Source: Stappia stellulata DSM 5886
GTDB taxonomy: Bacteria > Pseudomonadota > Alphaproteobacteria > Rhizobiales > Stappiaceae
DNA length: 64,000 nucleotides
NCBI RefSeq assembly: GCF_000423705.1
Contig: NZ_AUIM01000004.1
Location: 248,001 to 312,000, forward strand
Direction of reading: 5' to 3'
Numbering within the stretch: position 1 is the stretch's first letter; the number at the start of each line of letters is the position of its first letter. Made by a program: the position numbers and the translations under genes. Below the pieces are notes generated by a model, which saw only the letters and a program-made list of their open reading frames with translations, was not told the DNA's origin and did not search any database. This document shows, piece after piece, positions 16,029-23,667 of this stretch.

Positions 16029-18005
16029 ATGTATGACCTGATCCTGAGCAGCCTTGCCGCCGTCTTGGCCTGGCCGGCCATTGGATATCTTCTGTTGGGC
16101 ACGATCCTGGGCCTCTTTTTCGGTGCGGTGCCGGGCTTGTCTGGCCTCGTCGGCATGGCGATCCTGCTGCCCTTCACCTTCACCATGGAGCCGGTTGCCG
16201 CCTTCGCCTTCCTGCTCGGCATGTACGCCGTTACTACGACGAGCGACACGCTGGCCTCGGTGCTGCTCGGCATTCCGGGCACTTCCGCATCCCAGGCCAC
16301 CATCCTCGACGGCTATCCGCTGGCGAAGAAGGGTGAGGCGGCGCGGGCGCTCGGCGCCGCCTTCTTTGTCTCCGCCGTCGGCGGTCTGCTCGGCGCGCTG
16401 TTTCTCGGTCTGTCGATCCCGGTCCTGCAGCCGGTCATCCTCGCCTTTGCCCAGCCCGAATTCTTCATGCTTGGCATCCTGGCGCTAACCATGGTGGCGT
16501 CGCTGTCCGGGGGCTCGATCCTACTCGGCCTCGTCTCCGCGCTGTTTGGGCTCCTGATCTCCTACATCGGCTATTCACCGACCGACGCGATTCCGCGTTA
16601 CACCTTCGATGTCATCTATCTGTTCGAGGGCCTGCCACTCATTCCGGTGATCCTTGGCCTGTTCGCCTTGCCGGAAGTGCTCGCGCTAGCCGTCGGCAAT
16701 ACCTCGATCTCCCGCGTCGACCGGACCGAGACCCGGTCACGGATGATCGACGGCGTGCGCGATGCCGTCCGCAATTGGTGGCTCGTCCTGCGCTCAAGCG
16801 CGATCGGCTGCTACGTCGGGCTGCTGCCGGGGCTCGGTGGCTCCATCGTCGATTGGATCGCCTACGGCCATGTTGTGCAAAGCTCCAGGGACAAGTCCGG
16901 TTTCGGCGAGGGCGACATCCGCGGCGTGATCGCGCCGGAAGCGGCCAACAACGCCCAGAAGGGCGCCGCCCTCATCCCCACGGTCACCTTTGGCATTCCC
17001 GGCAGCGCACCGATGGCGATCCTCCTCGGCGCGCTGCTTATCCAGGGCCTGCAGCCAGGCCCGCAAATGCTGACCACCAAGCTCGACATCACCTTGTCCA
17101 TGATGTGGACGATGGTGATCGCCAACGTGCTTGGGGCGGGGCTTCTCTTCCTGTTCAGCCGCTATCTTGTGCGGCTCACCTTCGTGCCCGGCCATCTCAT
17201 CGTGCCGGGCGTCTGCCTGTTTTTGTTCATGGGCGCCTGGCTTGCCACCAGCAATATGGGCGACTGGGGCGTGCTGCTCCTGTTCGGTACGCTTGGCTAT
17301 CTGATGAAGCGCGGCGGCATCCCGCGCGCACCGCTGGTTCTCGGCATCATTCTCGGCCCCATCATGGAGAATGCGCTCGCCATCTCGCTTTCCGCCTATA
17401 ACGGATATGGCTGGATCGCCCGGCCGATCGTCACGGTGCTCGCGGTCATGGTCGTCGTATCGCTCGCCTATTCGATCTGGATCCACGTCCGGAGGCGGAG
17501 CGTCGTTCCAGCGGATGTCTCTGGCGCTCGCGTACCACGGCCGGGCATGCTTGCTGCGCGGCCGCTCGATCAGCTCCTGCCGCTCGTTATCCTCACCGGC
17601 GTCTTTGTCGGTGCAGCGGTCCTTGCCATGGACTGGCCCGCCAACAGCGCCCGCTTTCCGTTCATGACCGGCATTTCCGGCGCGGCGCTCGCCGTAGCGG
17701 CCCTGGTTGTCTCAATTTGCCATCTTCAGGCCGATCATGCCGCAGGCAGGGGTGGGGGCACGTCACCGCAGCCGCTCGGCTCTGTCCTGCATTTCGCCCT
17801 TTGGATGCTGGCCATTGTCGGCGTTACGATCCTTCTTGGCCAGCGCATCGCGCTGCCGCTCTTTGCAGGGCTTTATATTCTCGTCTGGGGTGGCTATGGA
17901 TGGAGGGTTGCCGTGCCCTATGCACTCGGCTGTCTCGCGGTCCTCATACTGATCTTCGACCAGGTCGTGGCCGTCAGTTGGTATCCCGCATTGCTTCTGC
18001 GATAA
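16029..18005 (+). CDS. TctA-TctB fusion, membrane part of a tripartite tricarboxylate transporter
   Basis: This 658-residue protein consists of a full TctA permease (residues 1 to about 490) joined to a TctB-like four-helix domain (about 515 to 655). TctA motifs are GAVPGLSGLVG near 34, LGIPGTSASQATILDGYPLAKKGE near 85, GLLPGLGGSIVDW, and APEAANNAQKGAALIPTVTFGIPGS split in the second half. The C-terminal part begins LLPLVILTGVFVG and carries the MTGISG loop between its first two helices. Fusion removes the need for a separate tctB. The start is the ATG with ACGGAGA upstream. It probably forms one transcript with tctC. Confidence 0.93.
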   Translation: MYDLILSSLAAVLAWPAIGYLLLGTILGLFFGAVPGLSGLVGMAILLPFTFTMEPVAAFAFLLGMYAVTTTSDTLASVLLGIPGTSASQATILDGYPLAKKGEAARALGAAFFVSAVGGLLGALFLGLSIPVLQPVILAFAQPEFFMLGILALTMVASLSGGSILLGLVSALFGLLISYIGYSPTDAIPRYTFDVIYLFEGLPLIPVILGLFALPEVLALAVGNTSISRVDRTETRSRMIDGVRDAVRNWWLVLRSSAIGCYVGLLPGLGGSIVDWIAYGHVVQSSRDKSGFGEGDIRGVIAPEAANNAQKGAALIPTVTFGIPGSAPMAILLGALLIQGLQPGPQMLTTKLDITLSMMWTMVIANVLGAGLLFLFSRYLVRLTFVPGHLIVPGVCLFLFMGAWLATSNMGDWGVLLLFGTLGYLMKRGGIPRAPLVLGIILGPIMENALAISLSAYNGYGWIARPIVTVLAVMVVVSLAYSIWIHVRRRSVVPADVSGARVPRPGMLAARPLDQLLPLVILTGVFVGAAVLAMDWPANSARFPFMTGISGAALAVAALVVSICHLQADHAAGRGGGTSPQPLGSVLHFALWMLAIVGVTILLGQRIALPLFAGLYILVWGGYGWRVAVPYALGCLAVLILIFDQVVAVSWYPALLLR

Positions 18006-18408
18006 CGCGCGTCTGGCGAGACGACGAGGACGTTCGCTCCCTATCAGGGCGAGCGACGCAACGCCTCGCCCTGGTCGATCCGCGCGCTTCCGTCCGAGCC
18101 GGAAACGCCAGCATTCATCCAGTCCGCCAGCGGCGCCTTGCGCGAAGTCTAAAGGAGGCGGCACCGGAACAGGTCTGTCTGTCCCCGGCAAGGTGGGATT
18201 TGTCTTTGGGCAGCACGCCCGTTACCCGAACGCTCTGCCCACAGCCGCGGTTCGCCTATCTCGCGCCGTAGGCGCTCAAGCAACTGGTCTACAAGCGCGA
18301 TATGGCCGCCGTGACCCTGTTGAAACTGACCGATGTCGCGGCCCCGCCATGGCACCAACATGCCGGGGCAGGTGTTCGACTGATCAGGGGGCGAATTTCT
18401 TGGGCAGA
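18006..18408. other. Intergenic debris without a convincing gene
   Basis: Short frames occur here on both strands but none has family motifs, a ribosome binding site or a credible length. AAAGGAGG at about 18,151 is a good ribosome-binding sequence with no start after it, suggesting deletion of the gene it served. Confidence 0.4.
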
Positions 18409-19027
18409 TTAGGCGACACGCGTCAGCTGCATCGGCCACACAATTTCGTACGCCGTGATGCCCTCGGTCTTTGCCAATGAGCGGACAGAGGTCGGGATTC
18501 GCTCGGCGACGAAGACTCCGTCCAATTTGCCGTCAACAAAGGCATCTCGCTTCCCGAGGCGAGCAAGTAATCCGCCACCTGCTCCACGGCTTCGGACCTC
18601 GCTTCGGCGCGCTTTAGCTCTATTACAAGCCAATCTCCTGTGGACCGGTCACGTGCCAGAATGTCGATCCGCCGAGATATGAACCCGCCGTCGGCCGGGA
18701 ATTCGTCTTGAACAAGGTTGTAACGTCCAGCCCAAGGCGTCTGCTCCCAATTCGCGATAATTCTGTGCTGGATCACGTATTCGGTTGTGAAGCCATCCCC
18801 TTGATGTAGCGTCCTGTTGAGGGTCAAGACGCTGTGATCGAAGTGCGCCAGGTCAACAAGGGCGGGGATCACGAAATCTCTGGCAACGACCAGATGCCCC
18901 GACGTCTTGTTGCGCCCCTCGAAGACAAACGGGATGCCCCTCGTAACAAACTGCGCGTGATGCTTACCGTTAAAAACGGCACAACCGAAGTCACCGCGCG
19001 CCGGGCGAAATGTGTCGATCGCGACAG
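18409..19027 (-). pseudogene. Frameshifted PD-(D/E)xK nuclease-like gene (NucS/DUF91-like)
   Basis: From an in-frame TAG near 19,027 a minus-strand frame without an early ATG encodes GKHHAQFVTRG, then an ordered domain ending SRRIDILARDRSTGDWLVIELKR, the D-x(n)-ExK core of a restriction-like nuclease, and EAVEQVADYLLA. At about 18,560 the family sequence moves to another frame (KRDAFVDGKLDGVFVAERI, then TEGITAYEIVW) and ends at 18,409. The missing start and the frameshift mean it is broken. It lies close to the prophage end and may be cargo of an older element. Confidence 0.6.
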
Positions 19028-19124
19028 TCTACTGCAGATCAGGAGACGCCGAGAAAGCCAAGTAGACAACGCCTCGCGCATTGGGCCATCGCGCTTTTCG
19101 AAGCGGGTGATCTGAGCGGATCAT

Positions 19125-19448
19125 CTAGTCCAACCCACTGGCAGTTGCTGTCCTGATCAAATGATCGACCGCGGACGTGAGACACCAGGGTCGCGCAACG
19201 TAGGCTTCGCCACCTTGTTGTATCAGCAGGCCATCCTCGAGTTGCGCTATCTGAATTCCGTTCGAGTAGGCTTGGTGGTCCATCCGCATCCGTTCCCGTT
19301 GCTTGAAATTATTGTCGTTTGATAACCGATCCGTCTTCAGCGCTTTCTTGCGGATCGCGCACACTGCCACGCTGACCTGCACTGCCACGCTGACCTGCAC
19401 TGCCACGCTGACCTGCACTGCCACGCTGACCTGGCGATAGACCGCCAC
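19125..19448 (-). CDS. Small protein of unknown function with a tandem QVSVAV repeat
   Basis: The 107-residue frame begins with three to four copies of QVSVAV encoded by an 18-bp tandem repeat and continues into an ordered region, MRMDHQAYSNGIQIAQLED then GGEAYVARPWCLTSAVDHLI. The true start may be the later Met near residue 55, leaving the repeat outside the gene. I do not recognise a family. Confidence 0.35.
   Translation of the reverse strand: MAVYRQVSVAVQVSVAVQVSVAVQVSVAVCAIRKKALKTDRLSNDNNFKQRERMRMDHQAYSNGIQIAQLEDGLLIQQGGEAYVARPWCLTSAVDHLIRTATASGLD
19363..19434. repeat. Tandem repeat, 4 x 18 bp
   Basis: ACTGCCACGCTGACCTGC occurs four times head to tail (19,363; 19,381; 19,399; 19,417), the last with one change at its final base. 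There are no spacers, so it is not a CRISPR array. Confidence 0.95.
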
Positions 19449-19669
19449 AGAGCCGTCCTCCCGGCCGTCCTGCGCCTTCGTGTCTGTTTCGGTCGCCGGA
19501 TTGTTCCGCGAACGCGACGCCCCCTTGAACGCGCCAACTCAATGAAATTACGCGGATGTTTTACGCCGTCCCGTGACCAACAAGGGGCGCTCGAAGAGAG
19601 ACACGGGCCATTCGGAGACCCGAGCTGCGTCAAGCGCCCGGTCTCCGAAGGGCGGATAGCCCTGCCAAC

Positions 19670-19707
19670 GCCCTTTAAAACAAAAAAAGGGCCCAATCGG
19701 GACCCTT
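19670..19707 (-). terminator. Rho-independent terminator on the minus strand
   Basis: Read on the minus strand, AAGGGTCCCGATTGGGCCCTT can pair (GGG with CCC arms around GATT) and is followed at once by seven T (19,688 to 19,682). A second inverted repeat, GCCCTTT/AAAGGGC (19,670 to 19,692), overlaps it. It lies just outside the proposed prophage end and would stop transcripts leaving the phage. Bases 19,449 to 19,669 show no gene. Confidence 0.6.
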
Positions 19708-19754
19708 GTGTAGCGCGCAAAAACAAATGGCATTTCGCGCAAGATCAAATGGCA
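19707..19754. other. Prophage right end with two transposase-binding-site repeats
   Basis: Two 19-bp direct repeats, CGCGCAAAAACAAATGGCA (19,714 to 19,732) and CGCGCAAGATCAAATGGCA (19,736 to 19,754), match at 17 of 19 bases and start 22 bp apart. Mu right-end sites R1 and R2 are also 22 bp apart and begin a few bases inside a terminal TG. TGTGTAG precedes the first repeat here, so the junction is probably TG at 19,707 or 19,709. Confidence 0.65.
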
Positions 19755-19802
19755 ACCGATTTCGGGTCGGGGGACGGCATTTGAGCGCGGCTCAAACGGT
19801 CA

Positions 19803-20123
19803 TCAATCGATGATCTCTTCCGCCCTCAAGATCCTTTCCGCAAGTCCGCAGTGAGCGCTTCCCGGTTGATGGCGCACAATCGACCCGGCCCGAACGAAAC
19901 GATCCACCGCGCCGAATACAACAGGGTCGAGCGCGCCCCTTTGTTCGTAGTAGGTTCGAAGACGATCTGTCTCGATATCGATCCGACAATGGTCAGCAGC
20001 GCCGAGGTAGAAGCCGACCGTCTCTAGCCGTTTCATCGTGGTAGCGTCGGGCATGGCCGCAGCCTGATGGGGCACGATCGTTGCGCACAGCGCGGCGAGG
20101 AGGAAGGCGGCTCGAAATGTCAT
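19803..20123 (-). CDS. Small secreted protein at the phage right end
   Basis: The 106-residue product begins with a signal peptide (MTFRAAFLLAALCATIVPHQAAAM) and has two cysteines in the mature part (DHCRIDIE and SAHCGLAE). No family is recognised. Position after the mom-like genes suggests a lysogenic-conversion or exclusion protein, but this is only inference. Confidence 0.6.
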   Translation of the reverse strand: MTFRAAFLLAALCATIVPHQAAAMPDATTMKRLETVGFYLGAADHCRIDIETDRLRTYYEQRGALDPVVFGAVDRFVRAGSIVRHQPGSAHCGLAERILRAEEIID

Positions 20124-20200
20124 GGCTCAAATCTCATTTCTCGGGGGACTACACCCCGCTTCAAAACCACTTTGAGCCTGACACACGCCGAGATGGGCGA

Positions 20201-20770
20201 TCAAGAGGCCACCCGGTTGCGGTGCAACGCTTCCTGTGGCGCGGCATCAAGTCGACCGTGATCGTCGAGATGCGAAAGCGCCTTCTCGAGTAGCTCGAGG
20301 CCCATCGGCGCCAATGCCCTACGCCAAAGCCCGGCGTCTGTCTCTCCGTGCTGGATGAAGCACCAGTCCTGGAACACGACCGATCCGGTGTCATAGCCAC
20401 CCTCGAGGAGATAGACCGTTCCACCGGTCACGCGGTCGCCCGCCGCGATCGCCGCTGCCACGGCGTTGCGGCCGCGATGAAGCGGCAGAAGCGACGGATG
20501 ATAGCCGATCGACCAGGACGCACGCCCGCGCAGCCAGGCCGGCACATATAGGAACGAATGCGCGGAGATCAGAACGTCCACGGCCGGCAGATCGAAGGGC
20601 CTGCGCAGCCCGGACGGCCGTACGTGAACATCGACGCGCGCGGCGCGCGCCGCAAGCGCCAAGCGATCGCCGGCCTCGGGCGCGATGACATAGTCCACGG
20701 TACCATAGGCCCCGGCGGCCTTGAACACCTCAGTTCCAAACCATTTCTGACCAACGATCGCAATCCTCAT
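20201..20770 (-). CDS. Formyltransferase-fold protein in the mom-like operon
   Basis: This 189-residue protein has the N-terminal domain pattern of 10-formyltetrahydrofolate-dependent formyltransferases (Fmt, PurN, sugar N-formyltransferases): MRIAIVGQKWFG first strand, DVLISAHSFLYVP, then HPSLLPLHRG at 91 to 100 and GGTVYLLEGGYDTG ending at 129. The catalytic His91 and Asp127 are present, but the usual Asn two residues before the His is Gly89. It lacks the C-terminal tRNA-binding domain of Fmt, so tRNA is not its likely substrate. Its ATG overlaps the TGA of the ABC-GNAT gene. In this operon it may add a one-carbon group to a DNA base or to a Mom-type adduct. Confidence 0.8.
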   Translation of the reverse strand: MRIAIVGQKWFGTEVFKAAGAYGTVDYVIAPEAGDRLALAARAARVDVHVRPSGLRRPFDLPAVDVLISAHSFLYVPAWLRGRASWSIGYHPSLLPLHRGRNAVAAAIAAGDRVTGGTVYLLEGGYDTGSVVFQDWCFIQHGETDAGLWRRALAPMGLELLEKALSHLDDHGRLDAAPQEALHRNRVAS

Positions 20771-21876
20771 GCGCACCCCTCCACGTAGCGAAAGCCCTGC
20801 ACGGCCCGGAAGTGGCCACCGTATCCAGCGCCTGCGTTCTTTGTGCGTCGGATGCTCCGCATGGACGCGGCCTTGTTTGCCCCGAAGAGCGTGCTCGATA
20901 CCTGCACCCACAAGGGGCTGCGTCGAAGCGCGGCGGCGAGACCCGGATGGGAGGTGTGGAATAACGTTGGCACTGGCTTGGCGTATCGGTTCTCGCCGCG
21001 CCGCCAACGTGCGCAGATGGCATTGAGGAACCGGAGGCCAACGCCTGCGCCCTGCCATTCCGGCATGATCACCAACCGGCACGCGCGGGCTTCCACGAGC
21101 CCCGGTCGCGTCGACACGGCCACATGCGCCACCGGCTCATCACCGACGAAGCCGACGTAGCACGTGGCCGCGATCATCTTCGGCAGCGTCAGATAGTGAT
21201 GTGGTTCAAATAGCGGCCAGAAGCGCCAGTCGGTTTCGTAGATGTCGAGCTTGATCGCGGGCCGTCGTCGAAGATACCTCCCGGTGAAGTGCCCCGTTCG
21301 GGTGTCATAGATCCAGTCGGGCGCAACCCAGTCGATGATGTCCCGATGACAGGACAGAAGCACCGCCCGACCACCGGTGCGCCGCCAGGCCTTCGCGAAC
21401 GCATGGGCGCCGATGCGCGCGATCTGCCGGTCGACGACTGAGGTGAACTCGTCGATCACGATCCGGGACGGCTGCTCGCAAACAATTCGCGCCAGATCGG
21501 CCCGGAACCGCTCCCCATTGGACAGAACTCGGTAGGGCCGCAGCCAGGCCGGCACCGATCCGAGCCCCACCGCCGACAGCGCAGCGGTAACGTCGTCGAA
21601 CCGGCCTTCGGGTGAGATCGCGTCGATTACCGGCGCGTTGGCCGGCCAGCCCTTTGGTGTATAGAAGGCGCGCGGGCCGAACAGCTTGCGTCCGATTGAG
21701 GTCTTGCCGGACCCGGAAGGGCCGACGACCAGGCCGATCGACCAGTCGCGATCCTCGATCGGTAGCTCGGCCGAGATCTCGACATTCGCGCCAGTCTCGA
21801 CGTTGAAGAGCGATTTGACGCGCGCGGCGCGATAGCTGTCAAAGTCGTCGCAGCGGTGGCGGATCTTGATTTTCAT
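20767..21876 (-). CDS. ABC-type ATPase fused to a GNAT domain (mom-locus protein)
   Basis: Residues 1 to about 205 form an ABC-type ATPase: Walker A GPSGSGKT (52 to 59), signature LSNGE (118 to 122), Walker B RIVIDEFTS (138 to 146) and H-loop His177. Residues about 210 to 369 form a GNAT domain with the acyl-CoA loop PEWQGAGVGLRF (272 to 283), then THSHPGL-type LFHTSHPGLAAALR. No membrane partner is present, so this is not a transporter. Mu Mom, which modifies adenine in phage DNA, is a GNAT-like enzyme made from the same place, directly after com. I infer a DNA-modification enzyme with an ATP-dependent part. It overlaps both neighbours by ATGA. Confidence 0.8.
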   Translation of the reverse strand: MKIKIRHRCDDFDSYRAARVKSLFNVETGANVEISAELPIEDRDWSIGLVVGPSGSGKTSIGRKLFGPRAFYTPKGWPANAPVIDAISPEGRFDDVTAALSAVGLGSVPAWLRPYRVLSNGERFRADLARIVCEQPSRIVIDEFTSVVDRQIARIGAHAFAKAWRRTGGRAVLLSCHRDIIDWVAPDWIYDTRTGHFTGRYLRRRPAIKLDIYETDWRFWPLFEPHHYLTLPKMIAATCYVGFVGDEPVAHVAVSTRPGLVEARACRLVIMPEWQGAGVGLRFLNAICARWRRGENRYAKPVPTLFHTSHPGLAAALRRSPLWVQVSSTLFGANKAASMRSIRRTKNAGAGYGGHFRAVQGFRYVEGCA

Positions 21877-22055
21877 GTCACCACCACCTTGAGACGCGCG
21901 GTTTGAAGCGCCTTTAAACCCTCGTAGATCGCGCGTTGCGACCCTTCATCCGGACAGACGGCAATGACGCCGTACTGCTCGCGGTAGCGTTTGCCCTTAG
22001 GAATGCCGGGCGATTTCGGGTCCAGCGGCGGGAGGGTGTTATCGTCCTTGGCCAT
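21873..22055 (-). CDS. 60-residue conserved-looking protein between com and the ABC-GNAT gene
   Basis: The product starts with a disordered PLDPKSPGIPKG segment and then KRYREQYGVIAVCPDEGSQRAIYEGLKALQ, ending in a strand KVVVT. It looks like a small alpha/beta domain. It overlaps Com by 17 bases and the ABC-GNAT start by ATGA, so expression is tightly coupled to both. Function is unknown; a subunit or adaptor of the ABC-GNAT protein is plausible. Confidence 0.65.
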   Translation of the reverse strand: MAKDDNTLPPLDPKSPGIPKGKRYREQYGVIAVCPDEGSQRAIYEGLKALQTARLKVVVT

Positions 22056-22242
22056 GTGTCCCTATCCCTTGGTCCGGCAGCTCTTTCCGGCTTTCGCCGG
22101 CGCGCTCTGGTTGGGGCTCGACAGGCCTCAAGGCATTGATCGTGCCGCAGCGCGGGCACTTGATTTCGATCGTGTCAGATATCGCGCGCGGTGCCGCTTT
22201 CATCAAGAGACGACGGCAGCTCGCGCATCGGATGGACTCCAC
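22039..22242 (-). CDS. com: Com-like zinc-finger translational regulator
   Basis: The 67-residue product begins ESIRCASCRRLLMKA and continues DTIEIKCPRCGTIN, giving a CxxC...CxxC zinc ribbon. Mu Com starts with the same pattern (KSIRC..C...L.KA, then IEI.CPRC). Com binds mom mRNA and opens its translation start. I chose the GTG at 22,242 since it follows GAGGT and gives the Com N-terminus; the frame is open to 22,359. It is the first gene of the right-end operon. Confidence 0.8.
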   Translation of the reverse strand: MESIRCASCRRLLMKAAPRAISDTIEIKCPRCGTINALRPVEPQPERAGESRKELPDQGIGTHGQGR

Positions 22243-22264
22243 GTTGTACCTCACATAGAAACAA

Positions 22265-22303
22265 CCCCGCTGCCGATCGTTCCGGTCAGCAGAAGCGGCG
22301 GGG
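22265..22303 (-). repeat. GC-rich inverted repeat just upstream of com
   Basis: CCCCGCTGC (22,265 to 22,273) and GCGGCGGGG (22,295 to 22,303) can pair at eight of nine positions around a 21-base loop in the com leader RNA. It is placed where a translational regulator such as Com might act. Confidence 0.5.
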
Positions 22304-22408
22304 TCGCTGTTGAGGTTCACTTGCAGCGTGTGGGGGTTCGATTGGCGTTGGGTCCCCACGGTCCGGAAGTTGCATTCCGGGCTCCCCGCTCCTCACAGGG
22401 CGCTTCTC

Positions 22409-23413
22409 CTACTCCTGGCCTCCTTTCTTCCCGCCTTCCGGCGCTTCCAGTTCGATGATCGTGGTGTAGGTGTCGGCGAAGCTGTGTTCCACGCTCGCCA
22501 CCCGCCAGCGCCCGTTGATTTCGGGGCGAAAGCCTATGAGCTGCGCATCGGTCTCCGCCTGGGCTTCCGGCAGGCCGGCAAGCGTGACGCTGCCCGATCC
22601 GGTCGCGCGCGACAGCCGCTCGCCTTCCGACTTCGCCGCCGCCTTGGCCTCGGCCTGTGTCGGCAGGGCATGACGCAAACGGCGCTCGGGGCCTTGCATG
22701 CCGGTCGGCTCGGTTTCGATCTCGGTCTTTCCGGTTGCGCGGTCATACCATTTGGCCGAGGTCGAGCCGTATTCCGGACGCGGATCGATATCGAAGCTCC
22801 AGTCGCGGCAGTCCGACCTGGCGATGGCAAGCGTCGGCAGGGACAGGCCGGATGCCGATCCGGAGCCGCGTTTGACCAGCAGCATCTTGCCGTCCTTGAC
22901 CGCGAAAAGCGCGCCGAAGCGGTCGGCGATCCGGGTTCCGAAGTCGAGCGTCGACTGGTCAAGCCGCGCGATATAGGGGAGCATCTCGTTACTGAGCGCC
23001 GGGCTGACGACCGCCTGGAGCCCATGCCGGCCGGCAAGCTCCCGGACGAGATCCCCGACGGTTGCGTTGTCGAAATGCTCGGAAACGGGTTCCTTGAGAT
23101 CGGAGCGCATGTCGGCCGATCGCCCGGAGATCGTCAGTCGCTCGCCGTCCGGTCCGCCTTCGAAGGCAAGGCCCTCGACCGTATAGAGCCCCATCTTCCA
23201 GGAGCCGATGCCCCGGAAGCCAAAAGAGACTGCGATCAGCGCGCCGGGTGCAGGGGCTGCCACCTCGTTGCGGGCGTCGTCGAACACCAGCTCCACCGTA
23301 TCGGCATCCTGGCCGACCTCGTCGCGTATCGTCGCCGTGCTGAGACGCTCGTAGAAAACCGCGTTCACCGGCTTGCCGCCGACCGTCACGTCGATGAAGG
23401 GCTTGTCGCGCAT
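22409..23413 (-). CDS. Phage late control/tail hub protein, P2 gpD-like
   Basis: This 334-residue protein has the order of P2 gpD: an N-terminal domain VTVGGKPVNAVFYERLSTATIRD, a middle domain with LTISGRSADMRSDLKEP and DQSTLDFGTRIADRFGALFAVKDGKML split, and a C-terminal WRVASVEHSF domain. It forms the hub beneath the tail tube. The ATG at 23,413 overlaps the gpX stop (TGATG), and it is the last gene of the tail operon before com. Confidence 0.85.
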   Translation of the reverse strand: MRDKPFIDVTVGGKPVNAVFYERLSTATIRDEVGQDADTVELVFDDARNEVAAPAPGALIAVSFGFRGIGSWKMGLYTVEGLAFEGGPDGERLTISGRSADMRSDLKEPVSEHFDNATVGDLVRELAGRHGLQAVVSPALSNEMLPYIARLDQSTLDFGTRIADRFGALFAVKDGKMLLVKRGSGSASGLSLPTLAIARSDCRDWSFDIDPRPEYGSTSAKWYDRATGKTEIETEPTGMQGPERRLRHALPTQAEAKAAAKSEGERLSRATGSGSVTLAGLPEAQAETDAQLIGFRPEINGRWRVASVEHSFADTYTTIIELEAPEGGKKGGQE

Positions 23414-23667
23414 CAGTCCCAAAGCCTCACGGATTGCTTGTCTTCGACGATCCGCCATTCGGGCAGGTGCACTGTCGCTCCCAGGGGCAGCAAAGGCCCG
23501 GCCGCGACCAGCTCCGGATTGGCTTCGAGGATTGCCTCGACGTAGCCGGCAAGTCGGGATGCGCGCGCGGTGTCGCCAAGCCGCAGCGCCGCGTTTTCGA
23601 AGGCGATCAGATCAAGCGTCGCGTCGGGCTTGGTGACGCGTACGGTCTCGGCCGGGAGCACGGTCAT
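23413..23667 (-). CDS. Tail protein X, P2 gpX-like
   Basis: An 84-residue LysM-like protein: DATLDLIAFENAALRLGDTARASRLAGYVEAI then GPLLPLGATVHLPEW. This matches the small tail protein X that lies between U and D in P2-type tails. It overlaps both neighbours by a few bases. Confidence 0.85.
   Translation of the reverse strand: MTVLPAETVRVTKPDATLDLIAFENAALRLGDTARASRLAGYVEAILEANPELVAAGPLLPLGATVHLPEWRIVEDKQSVRLWD

Noticed and set aside
19363-19434. CRISPR array
   Set aside because: Repeats are directly adjacent with no spacers and only 18 bp long.
20767-21876. ABC transporter ATP-binding subunit
   Set aside because: No permease or binding protein is nearby, the protein carries a GNAT domain, and it is embedded in a com-type phage operon.
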